DNA from: Malassezia japonica
Taxonomy: Eukaryota; Basidiomycota; Malasseziomycetes; Malasseziales; Malasseziaceae
Direction: 5' to 3'
DNA length: 64,000 bases
Assembly: GCF_029542785.1 (NCBI RefSeq)
Contig: NC_083375.1
Span: 558,001 to 622,000, forward strand
This document shows, piece by piece, positions 30,657 through 41,600 of the stretch. Each line of letters begins with the position of its first letter. Position 1 is the stretch's first letter. The notes under the pieces are model-generated. The model was not told where the DNA came from and made no database searches. It saw only the letters and a list, made by a program, of their open reading frames with translations. The translations under genes were made by a program, and so were the position numbers.

Positions 30657-32557
30657 ATGACTACGAAGCACATCTTTGAGGACTCCCACGGCCTGGTCGA
30701 CAAGGCCGTGCTTGGTGCTGCGGCTACGAATCCCGCTCTGCGCGTGTATGTGAAAATGGAAGGAAGTGGCTGACCTTTAGGTACGCCCCCCACAAGGTGG
30801 TGTACGATGCGGAGCACTCCCGCGACAAGGTCGCGCTGATTGCTGGCGGTGGCGCCGGCCACGAGCCGTCGTTCACTGGCCTTACTGGCCGTGGTCTGCT
30901 GACCGTGGCTGTGTCGGGTGATATCTTTGCCTCGCCTTCCGCTGCCCAGATCTGCTCGGGTGTGGACCTGGCGCCGACCGACAAGGGTCTTGTGGTGATT
31001 GTGAACAACTACACCGGTGACTGCCTTAACTTTGGTCTTGCCGCCGAGAAGGCGCGCTCGGCGTACAACGGTGAGGGCGGCAAGAAGCACGTCGAGATGG
31101 TCATTGTCGGTGACGATGTCTCGGTCGGCCGCACCAAGGGTGGCCTTGTCGGCCGCCGTGGTCTGACCGGTGTGGCGTTCGTGTGCAAGGCCCTCGGTGC
31201 TGCTGCCGAGGCCGGTGAGGACGCCAAGACCCTCGGCAAGCTCGGCCGCTCGATCGTGAACAACGTTGTGACGATCGGCTCGAGCCTCGACCACTGCCAC
31301 GTCCCCGGCCGTGCGAAGGACGACGAGGAGCGTGGTGCGCTCGGCCCCGATGCCATCGAGATGGGTATGGGTATCCACAACGAGCCCGGTGTGAAGCACC
31401 TGGAGAAGAAGCCCAAGGCGAACGAGCTCTTCTCTGAGATGCTCTCGCTCCTGCTCAACCCCGACGACAAGGAGCGTGCGTTTGTGCCCTTCTCCAAGGA
31501 CGACGACCCAGTCATGGTGATCAACAACCTCGGTGGCATGAGCAACCTGGAGCTTTCGGCGATCGCCGCAGATGTCCAGAGCCAGCTGCAGAAGGAGTGG
31601 GGTATGCGCCCCGTGCGCGTGTACGTCGGCACGTACATTACCTCGCTGAACGCGCCCGGCTTCAACATCTCGCTCATCAACCACAAGCGCATCAAGTCGG
31701 AGACGGGTGCCGACTTCCTCGAGCTCCTCGACGCCCCCACCGATGCTTCTGGTTGGCTCGGTGTCGCCCACGGCTGGAAGAACCAGGCGATCCTCCCCAC
31801 GCCTGATGAGCAGCTCAAGGAGAGCAAGGCGATCCTGGAGAAGAAGCAAAAGTCGGGTCACGGCGTGAGCGGCAGCGCGACGGAGGGCGCAGCTGCCTCG
31901 AGCGGCCCCCTGAACTCTGACGCGGACCTCATCAAGAAGGTCGTGGAGAACGCGTGCAAGGCAGTGGTGGACGTTGAGCCGACGCTCACCAAGTACGACA
32001 CCATTGTCGGTGACGGTGACGCTGGTGAGACGCTTCGTGGCTGTGGTGAGGCGATCCTCGAGGCGATCAAGAAGGGCGAGATTCCCTTTGACCGTGCGAC
32101 CGCGACGATCCTCGGCATCGGCCAGGTGATTGAGTCGAACATGGGCGGCACCTCGGGTGCCATCTATGCCCTGTTCTTCACCGGCCTCGTGCAGGGCCTG
32201 CTCGAGTCGACGGACGACACCAAGTCCAAGGCTTCGGTCAAGAACTGGGGCCACGCCGCGCAGACCGCGCTGTCGAACCTCGGCAACTACACGCCTGCGC
32301 GCCCCGGCGACCGCACGCTCGTCGACGCTCTGACGCCCTTCTGCAAGACCCTCGACGAGGAGGGCAAGAAGGGCACCGACGCCAAGTCCGCGCTCTCGGC
32401 CGCTGTCGAGGCGGCCAAGGAGGGCGCGGAGAAGACGCGCGACATGACTGCGCGCCTCGGCCGTGCTACGTACGTCGGCGAGACCTCGGAGAAGGTGCCC
32501 GACCCCGGTGCGTGGGGTGTGTTGGCGCTCGTCGAGGGCATTGCCAAGTCGTTCTAA
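30657..32557 (+). CDS. DAK1: Dihydroxyacetone kinase
   Basis: ATP-dependent kinase that phosphorylates dihydroxyacetone (and glyceraldehyde), in glycerol use and detoxification. Exon 1 30657-30745 and exon 2 30781-32557 give 621 aa; the intron is 35 nt (30746-30780). The DhaK domain covers the N-terminal half with LIAGGGAGHEPSFTGLTGRG and VSGDIFASPSAAQI, and the substrate-binding His in SLDHCHVPGR. The DhaL domain follows a Ser/Ala linker, with the Mg-ATP aspartates in IVGDGDAGETLRGCGEAI. Codon use is strongly biased to C-ending codons, fitting high expression. Confidence 0.95.
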
Positions 32558-32588
32558 GTATTTCGTAGGTACAATGCATGGATCCTAG

Positions 32589-35500
32589 TTATACAGCCCA
32601 GCTCTCCTCCTCGGCGGGGTCCGCCTCGGGCTCGACAAACGGCAGGGCGAGGTGCTGCACCGAGAGCGTGCACACCGGGCACGCGCCCGCAACGATCGTA
32701 TTCATCTCGCTGCGCACTGCGTCGACGTTTGCCAGCATCTGCAGCGAGTGTACGTCGGCGGTCGGCGCGGCGGCCTCGGCCTTGGCGTCCTCGTCCGCGC
32801 TCCGTGCACGGACCACAGGCTCCGCAAACGGATCGAGGGGCGCCAGGACGCGGCGCCCGCTCGCGACGCCTACGCTGAAGCCGGTGCTGATCGCATCGAC
32901 GATGACCTGTGGCCGCACGTGTTCGCGCAGGCGGTCGAGCTTGAGTGTGCCGCTGAGGCCCTGCGCGACGCTCGCGCCGAGGCTCGCAAACGCGGGCGAC
33001 TGCGAGGTGTCGGCGGCCTCCGGCTCCTTGGGCCCCTGCGTGAGCGCCGCGAGCTCCTCTTGGAGCTGGAGCAGGCGGCGCAGGAGGCGGGGCGGCAGGT
33101 GCTGCGTGACCTCTTTCGTGAGGCAGTCGGCGTGGAACCCGTGGCGGCACGGGAAGAGGTACATTTGCCGCTGGAGGAGCGGCGCGCCGCAGTCCTCGCA
33201 CGCCTGGTCCGCGTCCATGTGCAGGAAGCGGGTGGAGAGCGACTGGATATCCTGCTGGATCAGCTCGGCGGTGCGTGTCGTGCGGTCCATCTCGCTCTTG
33301 AGCGCGTCGATCTGGGTGACGTACGTCTCGAGCGTGTCGCAGATCTCTTCCTTAAAGCCGTCGATGACGACAAAGTCGGGGAAGAGCGGCAGGATATCCT
33401 CGAGCGTGAGCAGCGACGTGCGCTGCAGAAACTCCATCGCGCTCTGGATGCCGTGCTCCTGGCGGATAACGTGCTGCGCGCACTTCAGCCAGAGCTCCTT
33501 GCGCAGCGCGTGGTCCGTCGCGAGCTCCGCGCAGCGGCACGCGAGCTCCATGTCGCCCGCCTCGAGCGCGAGGTGCACTGCGTTTTCGTGGCGATCCATG
33601 CGCGCATAGAGGCGCACACACGCGTCGTGGAGGCGCTTGCGCGCGCAGATGCGCAGTGCATAGTTCATGTCGTAGTATGCGCGCCCTGCGGCCTTGCTGC
33701 CTTCGATCGCCTGCTGCAGCGCGTCGTTGGCGCGTGCGCGGCTCGCCTCGTCGGCCTTGTCGTTGGCGGCGCGTTCGGCGAGGAGCGTAATGAGCAGGTT
33801 GTGTACTGCCGGCGTCGTGTTGCCGTGCGTCGTGACGTGCTGCAGGTACTGCACGCTGTAGTTGACTGCGCCCGGTGCTGGGCGGTGCTGGAGCAAGGCC
33901 GGAATGAGGCGCGCGGGATCGAGCGCCGCCTGGCGCTCCCAGCACTGCACCGTCTCGGCCGGGGCATGGCTCATGAGGATCGGCGCAAAGTGGTAGTAGA
34001 GCTCGACGTCGGACTGCGACGCGAGTGTCGTGAGCGCCGTCGCCCACTGCTCCTGTCGCACCCAGCGCGTGAGGATCTGGCGCGTATCGCGGATCGCCTC
34101 GGCGTATGCGAGCCACATATCGTCGCGCCCGTGCCGTGCGAGGATCGCGTAGGTGGTCTTGGGGTCGAGTGCGGGCTGGTACGTGGCAAAGAAGGTGCGG
34201 AGCGCGCTTTCGAGCGCGTGCTGCTGCGCGGTGAGCGACGCACTGTCGCCGTGCGACGCAACCTGGTCCTCGAGGCGGTTCATCGCGCCGAGGTACATTT
34301 CCACGAGCCACGTCGCGAGCATCAGGCGCTGCGTCTTGGCCGTCGGCGGCAGCTGCTCGAGGCGCGCTGAGACATACGCGCGCAGCCCCTCGTGTGCGCC
34401 GTGCTCGACGAGCCCAAGGACGACCTGCTCAAAGGTGCGGTCGGCCGTGTGGGCGTAGGCGTCGGCCGCGTCGCTATACGAGCCCTGCTGCATCATGGCA
34501 TCGCCTCGCGCGGCGTACACGAGCGACGCGCACGCCGCGTTCGGCGCGTACTGCAGCGCATCGTCGTACGCGTGGCGCTCGAGCAGAATGTGCCACACGT
34601 CGCGGTCCTCGGCGCTGACAATCAGCTCGAGAATGTTGGACTGGGTATAGATCCAGCAGGTATCCTGCGTCTCGTCCATCGTGACGCCGACGACGCTCTC
34701 GCGCGCGCCGAGCGGCAGCGCCTCATCCCACGCGACGTGCTCGTCCATGACATGGACACACACGACGCGCTCGGCGTATACCAGCACGTAATGAAAGGCG
34801 GTGCGTGCGATAAACAGCGGCGTGCCGTACGACGGATAGGCCAGCAGCCCCGTCTTTTCCAGGAACGAGTTGGGGGGCGCGCTCGCCAGGTTCAGCTCCG
34901 CGTGAAAGAGACCGGCGCCGGTGAGCCACGCGAGCGCACGCCGGGCGCCCGCGAGCATCGGCGGCGCGGTGCACAACAGCGACGTGTGCGTCAGCTCGCT
35001 CGGGAGCTCGATCTTGAGGTGCGTCAGGAGTGTATCGCGGTACGGCTGGAACACTGCATCGTAGACGCTCGCGTCGTCGGCCGGCGTGCCGAGCGTGCCG
35101 CTGAACTCGTAAAGACGCGTCGGCGTCGCGGCGACGATGTAGGCTTCGCGCGCGCCTCTTTGCACGGTCTGCAGCGCGAGGCCTGCGATGCGCTGCGGCT
35201 CGCTCAGCACAAACACGCGGTGCACGCCGCGCTCGACCGCGCCGGTGTAGTCCGCAGTGCCGCCCGCGGTTTTGCGGGCGAGACGGTCGAAAAAGTCGCC
35301 GCGCTGTGCGGGCGCGTTGGGCGCCGCGACCTGGACCGCGCACGTCAGCTCCCACACCTCGCCGCGCGCAGTGCCGAGCAACACTGGCGGCGTGCACACC
35401 CAGCGGCGGCCGGCCGGCGGCGTGCCGAGGCTCGGCGCTGCGTCGCTCTTGCCCCATGCCGCCGACGTGATGCAGAGTCCCGCGAGCCGCGGCAACAGCC

Positions 35501-35951
35501 GCGCGCGGCTCCACGACGGCGTCCAGTAAAAGTTGTGGCCACTCGCAAGGCTCAGTAAAACGTGCTCCGCACTGGGATCGACAAACATGCAGCACCCCTC
35601 GGCGCTCACGCCGCGATGCGTGCGTGCGACGGGCGGCATCGGCACGGTCGCCTCGCACGCACGCGCCGGATCATCCAGATCAAGGCACACGAGACGCAGG
35701 AGCGGCGCGCTCGCGTCGTGCGCATGGCCGCCGTGCAGGCACAGCACCATGCGGTTCGACGCTACGGCAAGCTGGACGAGCGACGCGGGCAGCGCGTACT
35801 GCACGCGCCCCAGCTGAAACAGCGGCGCAGGGAGCTCATCCGGTGTCGGCGCGCCGTCGCCTTGCCAGTGCGGCGGCGAGGTCTCATCCCCGAGCTCCGC
35901 CGCATGCGCAGGCACGGCCGCACGCCGGGCACTCCCCTCGTCCGCGCGCAT
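32589..35951 (-). CDS. VPS18: Vps18/Pep3, core subunit of HOPS and CORVET tethers
   Basis: Vps18 is a class C core subunit of the vacuolar and endosomal tethering complexes. Intronless, 1120 aa. The N-terminal half is a beta-propeller-like Pep3/Vps18 domain (HVLLSLASGHNFYWTPSW, LLGTARGEVWELTC). A long helical clathrin-repeat region follows. Near the C terminus is a RING-type motif, CEDCGAPLLQRQMYLFPCRH, then GFHADCLTKEV, with a further CPVC near the end. Several large minus-strand-opposed ORFs are shadows. It lies 34 bp downstream of SEC31 on the same strand and 31 bp from the DAK stop. Confidence 0.92.
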   Translation of the reverse strand: MRADEGSARRAAVPAHAAELGDETSPPHWQGDGAPTPDELPAPLFQLGRVQYALPASLVQLAVASNRMVLCLHGGHAHDASAPLLRLVCLDLDDPARACEATVPMPPVARTHRGVSAEGCCMFVDPSAEHVLLSLASGHNFYWTPSWSRARLLPRLAGLCITSAAWGKSDAAPSLGTPPAGRRWVCTPPVLLGTARGEVWELTCAVQVAAPNAPAQRGDFFDRLARKTAGGTADYTGAVERGVHRVFVLSEPQRIAGLALQTVQRGAREAYIVAATPTRLYEFSGTLGTPADDASVYDAVFQPYRDTLLTHLKIELPSELTHTSLLCTAPPMLAGARRALAWLTGAGLFHAELNLASAPPNSFLEKTGLLAYPSYGTPLFIARTAFHYVLVYAERVVCVHVMDEHVAWDEALPLGARESVVGVTMDETQDTCWIYTQSNILELIVSAEDRDVWHILLERHAYDDALQYAPNAACASLVYAARGDAMMQQGSYSDAADAYAHTADRTFEQVVLGLVEHGAHEGLRAYVSARLEQLPPTAKTQRLMLATWLVEMYLGAMNRLEDQVASHGDSASLTAQQHALESALRTFFATYQPALDPKTTYAILARHGRDDMWLAYAEAIRDTRQILTRWVRQEQWATALTTLASQSDVELYYHFAPILMSHAPAETVQCWERQAALDPARLIPALLQHRPAPGAVNYSVQYLQHVTTHGNTTPAVHNLLITLLAERAANDKADEASRARANDALQQAIEGSKAAGRAYYDMNYALRICARKRLHDACVRLYARMDRHENAVHLALEAGDMELACRCAELATDHALRKELWLKCAQHVIRQEHGIQSAMEFLQRTSLLTLEDILPLFPDFVVIDGFKEEICDTLETYVTQIDALKSEMDRTTRTAELIQQDIQSLSTRFLHMDADQACEDCGAPLLQRQMYLFPCRHGFHADCLTKEVTQHLPPRLLRRLLQLQEELAALTQGPKEPEAADTSQSPAFASLGASVAQGLSGTLKLDRLREHVRPQVIVDAISTGFSVGVASGRRVLAPLDPFAEPVVRARSADEDAKAEAAAPTADVHSLQMLANVDAVRSEMNTIVAGACPVCTLSVQHLALPFVEPEADPAEEESWAV

Positions 35952-35985
35952 CGTAGTGGAGGTTCGGGCTGGGAATCACTTCTTT

Positions 35986-38900
35986 CTACGTGGAGAGCTT
36001 CGCAATGATAAACTTGACGCCGACGAGCGCCGTCGCCAGGTCGCCCGACGCCATTGTCGCGAGCTGCACATGCAGCTGCAGCGCGCCGGGCTGGTTGCGT
36101 GCCTCGATCGCCTGCGCGAGCTGCTGCAGGACAGGCACCGCCTTGGGGTCGACCAGCTCATTGTTCAGCAGGTCGAGCAGGAGCTGGACGCGGCGCTCGG
36201 CATCGTCGAGGATGCGCTTCGGCTGCGCATTGATCGAGTGCAGCCGCTGCACCTCGCGTGTAAGCGCATCAGCAACGGGGCGCAGAGGCGCAGGGATGTG
36301 CGCACGATCGCCACGGGGGTGCACGAACCCGGGCTTTTGCGCGGCCTGCGGCGTGGGCGGCGCGCCGTATCCCGCACCGGGCGTCGCAGAGCGCGGCGTC
36401 GCGGGCACACCGGGCGTGCGGCCACGCGCGGGGGTGCCGGGCACCGCGCCAGGACGCGGCGACGCAGGCGGGGGCATGCCGGGACCACTCGCCGCACGGG
36501 GGCCGTACTGGCTCGGGCCGGTATGCTGGGGACGCAGCGCACCGCCCTGGGGGGGGACGCTGGGGGGCCCGCGCGCGCTCGGCGTCTGGGGACGCAGCAC
36601 ACCGGCTTGGCGGCCAGGCGCAGGGTCGTACGGGCCGTTACGCGGCGCGTTGGGGTGGCCGAGGCCAAGGCCCGTGCGCGGCGACGGCGGCGGCGGCATG
36701 TTGGGCGGCACGGAGCCCGCGCGGGGCGGCGGAGGAATCGCCGCGCTGCGGGGCGGGCCCTGCGGGGGTGCACCGTGGCCCATGCCTTGGGGCGGGCCCT
36801 GGGGGGGTGCGCCGTGGCCCATGCCTTGGGGCGGTCCTTGGGGCGGGGCCTGCGGCGGACCCTGCGCCGGGGCGACCGGCGACTGATTGGGGAAGGGCGA
36901 CGTGATGGCCGGCGCCTGGAAGCCGGCCGCGCTCGGGACGCGGGGCGGCGGCGCAGACGCGGCCGGCACATCGTTCCAGCCGCCTTGGTCGCGCTTAATC
37001 GGTGGCGGAGGAAGCGCCGTGGGAGGCTGCTGCGGCTGCGCGTACGCGTTGCTCGTCTCGAGCGCAGTCGCCGGCGGCGCGTACACCGACGGGGCCTGGG
37101 GCGCGTACGCGGGCTGCGTCGGCGGCTGCTGGTAGGCGGGCTGCGGCGGCGGAGCGTACGACTGCGGCGGGGGCGCGTAGGCCGACGGCGTCGGCTCCGG
37201 CGCCGCGGGGGCGACCGACGGGACGGACGGGACGGCAGGCACGCTCGGCACACTCGGCACCGTCGGCACGCTCGGCGGCGCGCTTGCCATCGGCGGGGGC
37301 GCGAGCGGCTGAGCCATCGGCGGCGGAGCCAGCGGCTGGGCCATTGGCGGGGGCGCAAGCGGCTGCGCCACTGGTGCGCTCGGGACGCTTGGGACGCTTG
37401 GGACGCTCGGGACGCTCGGGACACTCGGCGCGCTCGGCTGGTAGTAGCCGCCGTACTGTCCGTACGTCTGCTGCGGCGCCGCGTACGTCTGCGCGCCATA
37501 GTCGTACTCGCCCTGGCCGGCACGCAGGAGGCGGTCCTGCTGCCAGGCCGCGGCGCCCATGGCCGACGCCGGGACATAGTCGGGCGGCGTGAGCGCAATG
37601 AAGCGCTGCGCGACGTCGACGAGGCCCTGTTCGGCGAGCACGTCGACGTACTCGAGCACGCGGTCGTACAGCGGCGCAAGCTTGTATTCCTTTTCCTCGC
37701 CCTCGGCCGGGGCCTGCGCGAGGTCCTCGTCGGTGTACTGCACAGCGTGCTGGAAGACGGTAACCTTCTCCATAAAGGTCTGGAGCGCCTCGGCGTGCGC
37801 CGAGTAGCGCGAGTCGTCGCGGCCCTCGACGGCGTGCGAGCGGATGGCGCTCTCCTCCTCCATCATCTCGTCGATCCACATGCTGGTCACCTTCTCGAGG
37901 CGGCCGGCCGCGAGGTAGCAGAGCACGGCGTTCCTGCGGTCCTCGCTCGAGGCGTGTGTCGCGAGGTAGCGGTCCTCGAGGCGCTGGCCGAGGCGCTCGG
38001 CGAGCGTGTTAAAGTCTTCCGGCTTGGCAAACGTGCACAGGACGACAAACACTTCCTGCCACTCGGCGAGGTCGGCGTTCACGACAATGTCCTCGAGGTC
38101 CTCCATGACGATGCTCTGCAGCAGGCGCAGATACGGAAGGCGGTCGGCGTGGCGTTTAAAGAAGGCACGCTGCGTCTTGACCAGCAGCTCGTCGCCCGCG
38201 CGCGTCGCGAGCACGAGCGCGTCGGCAAAGCGGTCCTTGGACACGAGCAGCGACACGGCGTGCTCAAAGTCGCCGAGGACCAGCGCCTTGGTCACTAGGC
38301 GGTCGCACTCCTCCTCTTCCGAGGGGTGGATGCGGAAAGGAGCGTCGCGCACCGGCGGCTTGGGCGGCGCAAGCTCCGCAAGCGCATCCGGCGCAAAAGG
38401 ATCGGACGGCTCGCCGCCAAACGGATCAGCCTGCGGCGCCTCGCGAGCCTCTTCGCCCTCGTCCAGGTCGGACAGGCCAAGCGCGCCGACGGCCGACGTG
38501 ACCTTGTCGGAAATGTCCGCCTTGGAGAAGCCGAGCAGCTCGACCAGCTCCTCGCGCGAGCCCGCGTGAAAGAGCGTCTGGAGCGCCTTCCAGTTCGGCA
38601 CGTCGGCCGCGCGCGTGCTCGGGTCCTGGCTCTGCTCCGCGCAGAACTCGGGGAGCGTGTTGTTGTCCAGCGCGTCGTTCAGGCGGCGCGCACGCTCGGC
38701 AATGTGCGGCTCGGTCTGAATATCGTGGATGTGCACGTTAAACTGGCGCGCGCCGTTCTGCACGCTCGGCGCACCGACACTCACGAGCTGGCCACCGAAC
38801 CCGAACGCGACCGACGTCGGGCGGCGCAGCCACTTGGGCGGGTGCGTGAGCGACATGCCGCCGGTCGGCACGAGATTCTGCTCACCGAGCGTGCTAAAGA

Positions 38901-40014
38901 GGTCGTCCGGGTTCGAGGTCTGCGGCACTTCTGGCACCTCGTTCTCGGTGTTGGTCGACTGGAGCGACTGCACGCGGATGTGCCCGTCAAAGCTCGCGGT
39001 CGCCAGCAGGTTGGGGTTCGACGGGCACCACTGCACGTCAAACGCCCAGTTTGCGCTCGGGGGCATCTCGGCCACCATCTCGCACGTCTGCGGGTTCCAG
39101 CACGTCGTGCGGTTGTCCTTGCCGCACGCGAGGAGCAGGTCCTCGTCCTGCTGGCACCACGACAGGCCCAGCACGCCCTTCTCGTGGCCGGTCAGGACCT
39201 TTTCAGGCGCACGCGAGTTGCGCAGGTCCCAGAGCATAATCACCGGGCTCGAGTCGTCCTCGCTCGCGGTCGCGAGGCGCGTCGCGGTGAGCGGGTGCCA
39301 CGCGACGGCACTCACGCCGCGGCGCGCACCGGCCGCGAGCGCATTGCCGACGCCGCCCGGGCCAAATCCCGTGCCGGCGGTGCCTGCGCCGCCGCCGTAG
39401 GCGAGCGCGACGACCTCGCGCTTATGGCGCAGGTCCCACACGGACGTGTAGCCGTTCGACGAGGCGGTCGCGAGCACATGTGACACCTGCGAGTTCCACC
39501 CGAGGCTCGTGATCTCGTCAATGCGCTGCGAGCGCGCGCCGGGCGTAAAAGGTTTCGTAGGGCGGTCCATGTCCCACACGTAGATCTCGCCGTTTACCGC
39601 GCCGCTCGCAAGCAGCTTGTCGTGCAGGCGGTTAAATGCCAGGCCACGCACCGGCCCCTTGTGGATCGCGTTCTGTGTCACAAGCGGGTCGTCGGTCTTT
39701 TCGAGCAGGCGCTGCACGTCCCACACGGCCAGCTCGCCGTTCTCGAGACCGGCGGCGACGAGACCCTGGGGCTTGGCAGCATTCACGCAGCCCCACGCGA
39801 CACGGTTGAAGCGCGCGCTCGCGGTCGTCGACGCCTGCACGGACGGCGCAGAGTCCGCGCCGTCCATGGGGAGCTTCCAGAGCTCCAGGACACTGTCGCT
39901 GCTAAAGCTCTCGTCGAGCGCACCGGCGACCGTGCCCGACGCAATCATCGGACTGGCATTGTAGTTTTGCGGCGACCATGAAAAGGCCGCCGTGCGGGGC
40001 ACACTCGCCTTCAT
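35986..40014 (-). CDS. SEC31: COPII coat outer-shell protein Sec31
   Basis: Sec31 pairs with Sec13 to form the COPII cage on ER exit sites. Intronless, 1342 aa. The N-terminal WD40 propeller is clear (AAGLENGELAVWDVQRLLEK, LASGAVNGEIYVWDMDRP, VLATASSNGYTSVWDLRH). The Sec31-specific insertion blade is followed by an alpha-solenoid (LVTKALVLGDFEHAVSLLVS). A long Pro/Ala/Ser region contains near-perfect tandem repeats, and the C-terminal helical domain ends AKLST. Starts head-to-head with SSL1, 100 bp apart. Confidence 0.95.
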   Translation of the reverse strand: MKASVPRTAAFSWSPQNYNASPMIASGTVAGALDESFSSDSVLELWKLPMDGADSAPSVQASTTASARFNRVAWGCVNAAKPQGLVAAGLENGELAVWDVQRLLEKTDDPLVTQNAIHKGPVRGLAFNRLHDKLLASGAVNGEIYVWDMDRPTKPFTPGARSQRIDEITSLGWNSQVSHVLATASSNGYTSVWDLRHKREVVALAYGGGAGTAGTGFGPGGVGNALAAGARRGVSAVAWHPLTATRLATASEDDSSPVIMLWDLRNSRAPEKVLTGHEKGVLGLSWCQQDEDLLLACGKDNRTTCWNPQTCEMVAEMPPSANWAFDVQWCPSNPNLLATASFDGHIRVQSLQSTNTENEVPEVPQTSNPDDLFSTLGEQNLVPTGGMSLTHPPKWLRRPTSVAFGFGGQLVSVGAPSVQNGARQFNVHIHDIQTEPHIAERARRLNDALDNNTLPEFCAEQSQDPSTRAADVPNWKALQTLFHAGSREELVELLGFSKADISDKVTSAVGALGLSDLDEGEEAREAPQADPFGGEPSDPFAPDALAELAPPKPPVRDAPFRIHPSEEEECDRLVTKALVLGDFEHAVSLLVSKDRFADALVLATRAGDELLVKTQRAFFKRHADRLPYLRLLQSIVMEDLEDIVVNADLAEWQEVFVVLCTFAKPEDFNTLAERLGQRLEDRYLATHASSEDRRNAVLCYLAAGRLEKVTSMWIDEMMEEESAIRSHAVEGRDDSRYSAHAEALQTFMEKVTVFQHAVQYTDEDLAQAPAEGEEKEYKLAPLYDRVLEYVDVLAEQGLVDVAQRFIALTPPDYVPASAMGAAAWQQDRLLRAGQGEYDYGAQTYAAPQQTYGQYGGYYQPSAPSVPSVPSVPSVPSVPSAPVAQPLAPPPMAQPLAPPPMAQPLAPPPMASAPPSVPTVPSVPSVPAVPSVPSVAPAAPEPTPSAYAPPPQSYAPPPQPAYQQPPTQPAYAPQAPSVYAPPATALETSNAYAQPQQPPTALPPPPIKRDQGGWNDVPAASAPPPRVPSAAGFQAPAITSPFPNQSPVAPAQGPPQAPPQGPPQGMGHGAPPQGPPQGMGHGAPPQGPPRSAAIPPPPRAGSVPPNMPPPPSPRTGLGLGHPNAPRNGPYDPAPGRQAGVLRPQTPSARGPPSVPPQGGALRPQHTGPSQYGPRAASGPGMPPPASPRPGAVPGTPARGRTPGVPATPRSATPGAGYGAPPTPQAAQKPGFVHPRGDRAHIPAPLRPVADALTREVQRLHSINAQPKRILDDAERRVQLLLDLLNNELVDPKAVPVLQQLAQAIEARNQPGALQLHVQLATMASGDLATALVGVKFIIAKLST
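36745..37430 (-). repeat. Tandem coding repeats in the Sec31 proline-rich region
   Basis: Three repeat types: five 9-bp units at about 37381-37425 encoding Ser-Val-Pro; three roughly 30-bp units at about 37290-37375 encoding APPPMAQPL; and two 36-bp units at about 36760-36835 encoding GMGHGAPPQGPPQ. All are multiples of 3, so copy changes keep the frame. Confidence 0.75.
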
Positions 40015-40086
40015 GGTTCGTCAACACTCGCCGTCGTACACGTCGACGTATCGTGCGGGTTCGAGCGCGCCCGTTTGCTGGCACGG

Positions 40087-40102
40087 CACGTGGTCCCACG
40101 TG
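40087..40102. promoter_or_regulatory. Tandem CACGTG pair between SEC31 and SSL1
   Basis: Two CACGTG hexamers at 40087-40092 and 40097-40102, start-to-start 10 bp (one helical turn), in the 100-bp divergent promoter. They are closer to SSL1. Confidence 0.55.
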
Positions 40103-40114
40103 GTCCGTTCCACG

Positions 40115-41600
40115 ATGCGGCGACGCGAGGAGGACTATGTGGACGGCGCGGAGTTTGACGACTCGGACGAGCCGATTGAGGAGCTGTCGGATGACTCGGA
40201 CGACTACGAGGGGCTGCCGTCGCTGCCGTCCGCGCCACTGCGCTCGGTGATCGCGGAAAAGGCCGCGAATCGGGGCAAGAGTGCGCCGCAGGAAAAAAAG
40301 AACAGCGGCGCGGCGCGCGCGGGCGACAAGGGCGGCCTGGAATCGGGGGGGTACAGCTGGGAAGCGGCCTACCAACGCAGCTGGGACCATGTGCACGAAG
40401 ACGAGAGCGGGAATCTCGAGAGCGCTGTGCGCCGCATGATCGCCAGCAACAAGCGCAAGCGGGCGATGCGCGACGCAACGCCGGTGCAGCGCGGCATCAT
40501 CCGCCACTTTGTCCTGGTCTTGGACCTGAGCGCGGACATGATGGAGCGCGACCTGCGCCCGAACCGCTTCGAGCTCACGCTGCAGTACGCGCGCAAGTTT
40601 GTCGCCGACTACTTTGACCAGAACCCCATCGGACAGCTCGCGATCGTCTGCACGCGCGACGGCCTCGGGGAGCGCCTGTCGCTCATGGGCGGTACGTTGC
40701 GAGACTAATGCAGGAAACACGGTGAACCATGCGGGCATGCTCGTCAACAAGCGCAAGCTAGAGCCACACGGCGAGCCGAGCATCCAAAACGCACTAGAGA
40801 TGGCACGCAGCTGCCTCGTGCACCTGCCCAACTCGAATACACGCGAAATCCTCTATATCTCGGCGTCGCTCACGAGCGTCGACCCGGGCAGCATATACCA
40901 CACGATCGACAAGCTCGTCGAGGACCGCATACAAACGTCGGTCATTTCGCTCGCGGCCGAGATGCACATCCTCAAAGAGGTCTGTGCACGCACCGGCGGC
41001 GACTTTGGCGTGGTGATGGGCGAGGACCACTACAAGGAGCTGCTCCAAAAACACGTCCCACCGCGCGTCATTTCGGAGCGGCCCACCGCCCAGAAGGAGT
41101 ACGAGGCGGACCTGCTCGTGATGGGCTTCCCAAAACGCCTGCCGTTCAACGCCCCGGCATCGCTCTGCGCGTGCCATGGCCGCGTATTTTCCAGCGCCAA
41201 GGCCCAGTCGCACCTCGAGGGCGGCGGCGCGGCGGCGGGCTACACCTGCCCGCGCTGCAGCGCCAAGGTGTGCCAGGTGCCCACCGACTGCCCAGTGTGC
41301 GGCATCACAATCATCATGAGCACACACCTCGCACGGTCCTACCACCACCTATTTCCTGTGGGCAACTATCGGCCTGTGACGTGGGAGAGCGTCACCGAGT
41401 CCTCCGCCCCGGCCTGCTTTGCGTGCGAAGTGCCGTTTCCGTCCAAGGCGGAGGCGTCCGCGGACGACGCGCCCGTGGCGGACGATTCCGCCCTCGCGCC
41501 TTCGTCGCGCTACCGCTGCCTGCGGTGCACACGCGAATTTTGCCTCGAATGCGACGCGTTTGTCCAGGAACAACTCCATACCTGTCCGGGGTGCACCTAG
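40115..41600 (+). CDS. SSL1: TFIIH core subunit Ssl1 (p44)
   Basis: Ssl1 supports the Rad3/XPD helicase in transcription initiation and nucleotide-excision repair. Exons 40115-40691 and 40714-41600 (22-nt intron 40692-40713) give 487 aa. A von Willebrand-like domain begins HFVLVLDLSADMMERDLRPN, and the zinc regions include CFACEVPF and RYRCLRCTREFCLECDAFV, then HTCPGC. A further in-frame ATG at 40013, overlapping the SEC31 start codon, would add 34 residues; the later ATG was preferred because the CACGTG pair lies between them. Confidence 0.93.

Noticed and set aside
32652..34370. 572-aa plus-strand ORF opposite VPS18
   Set aside because: Antisense shadow caused by high third-position GC; no recognisable motif.
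35956..38298. 780-aa plus-strand ORF opposite SEC31
   Set aside because: Arg-rich low-complexity shadow of the Sec31 proline-rich coding sequence; the minus strand has clear WD40 and Sec31 features.
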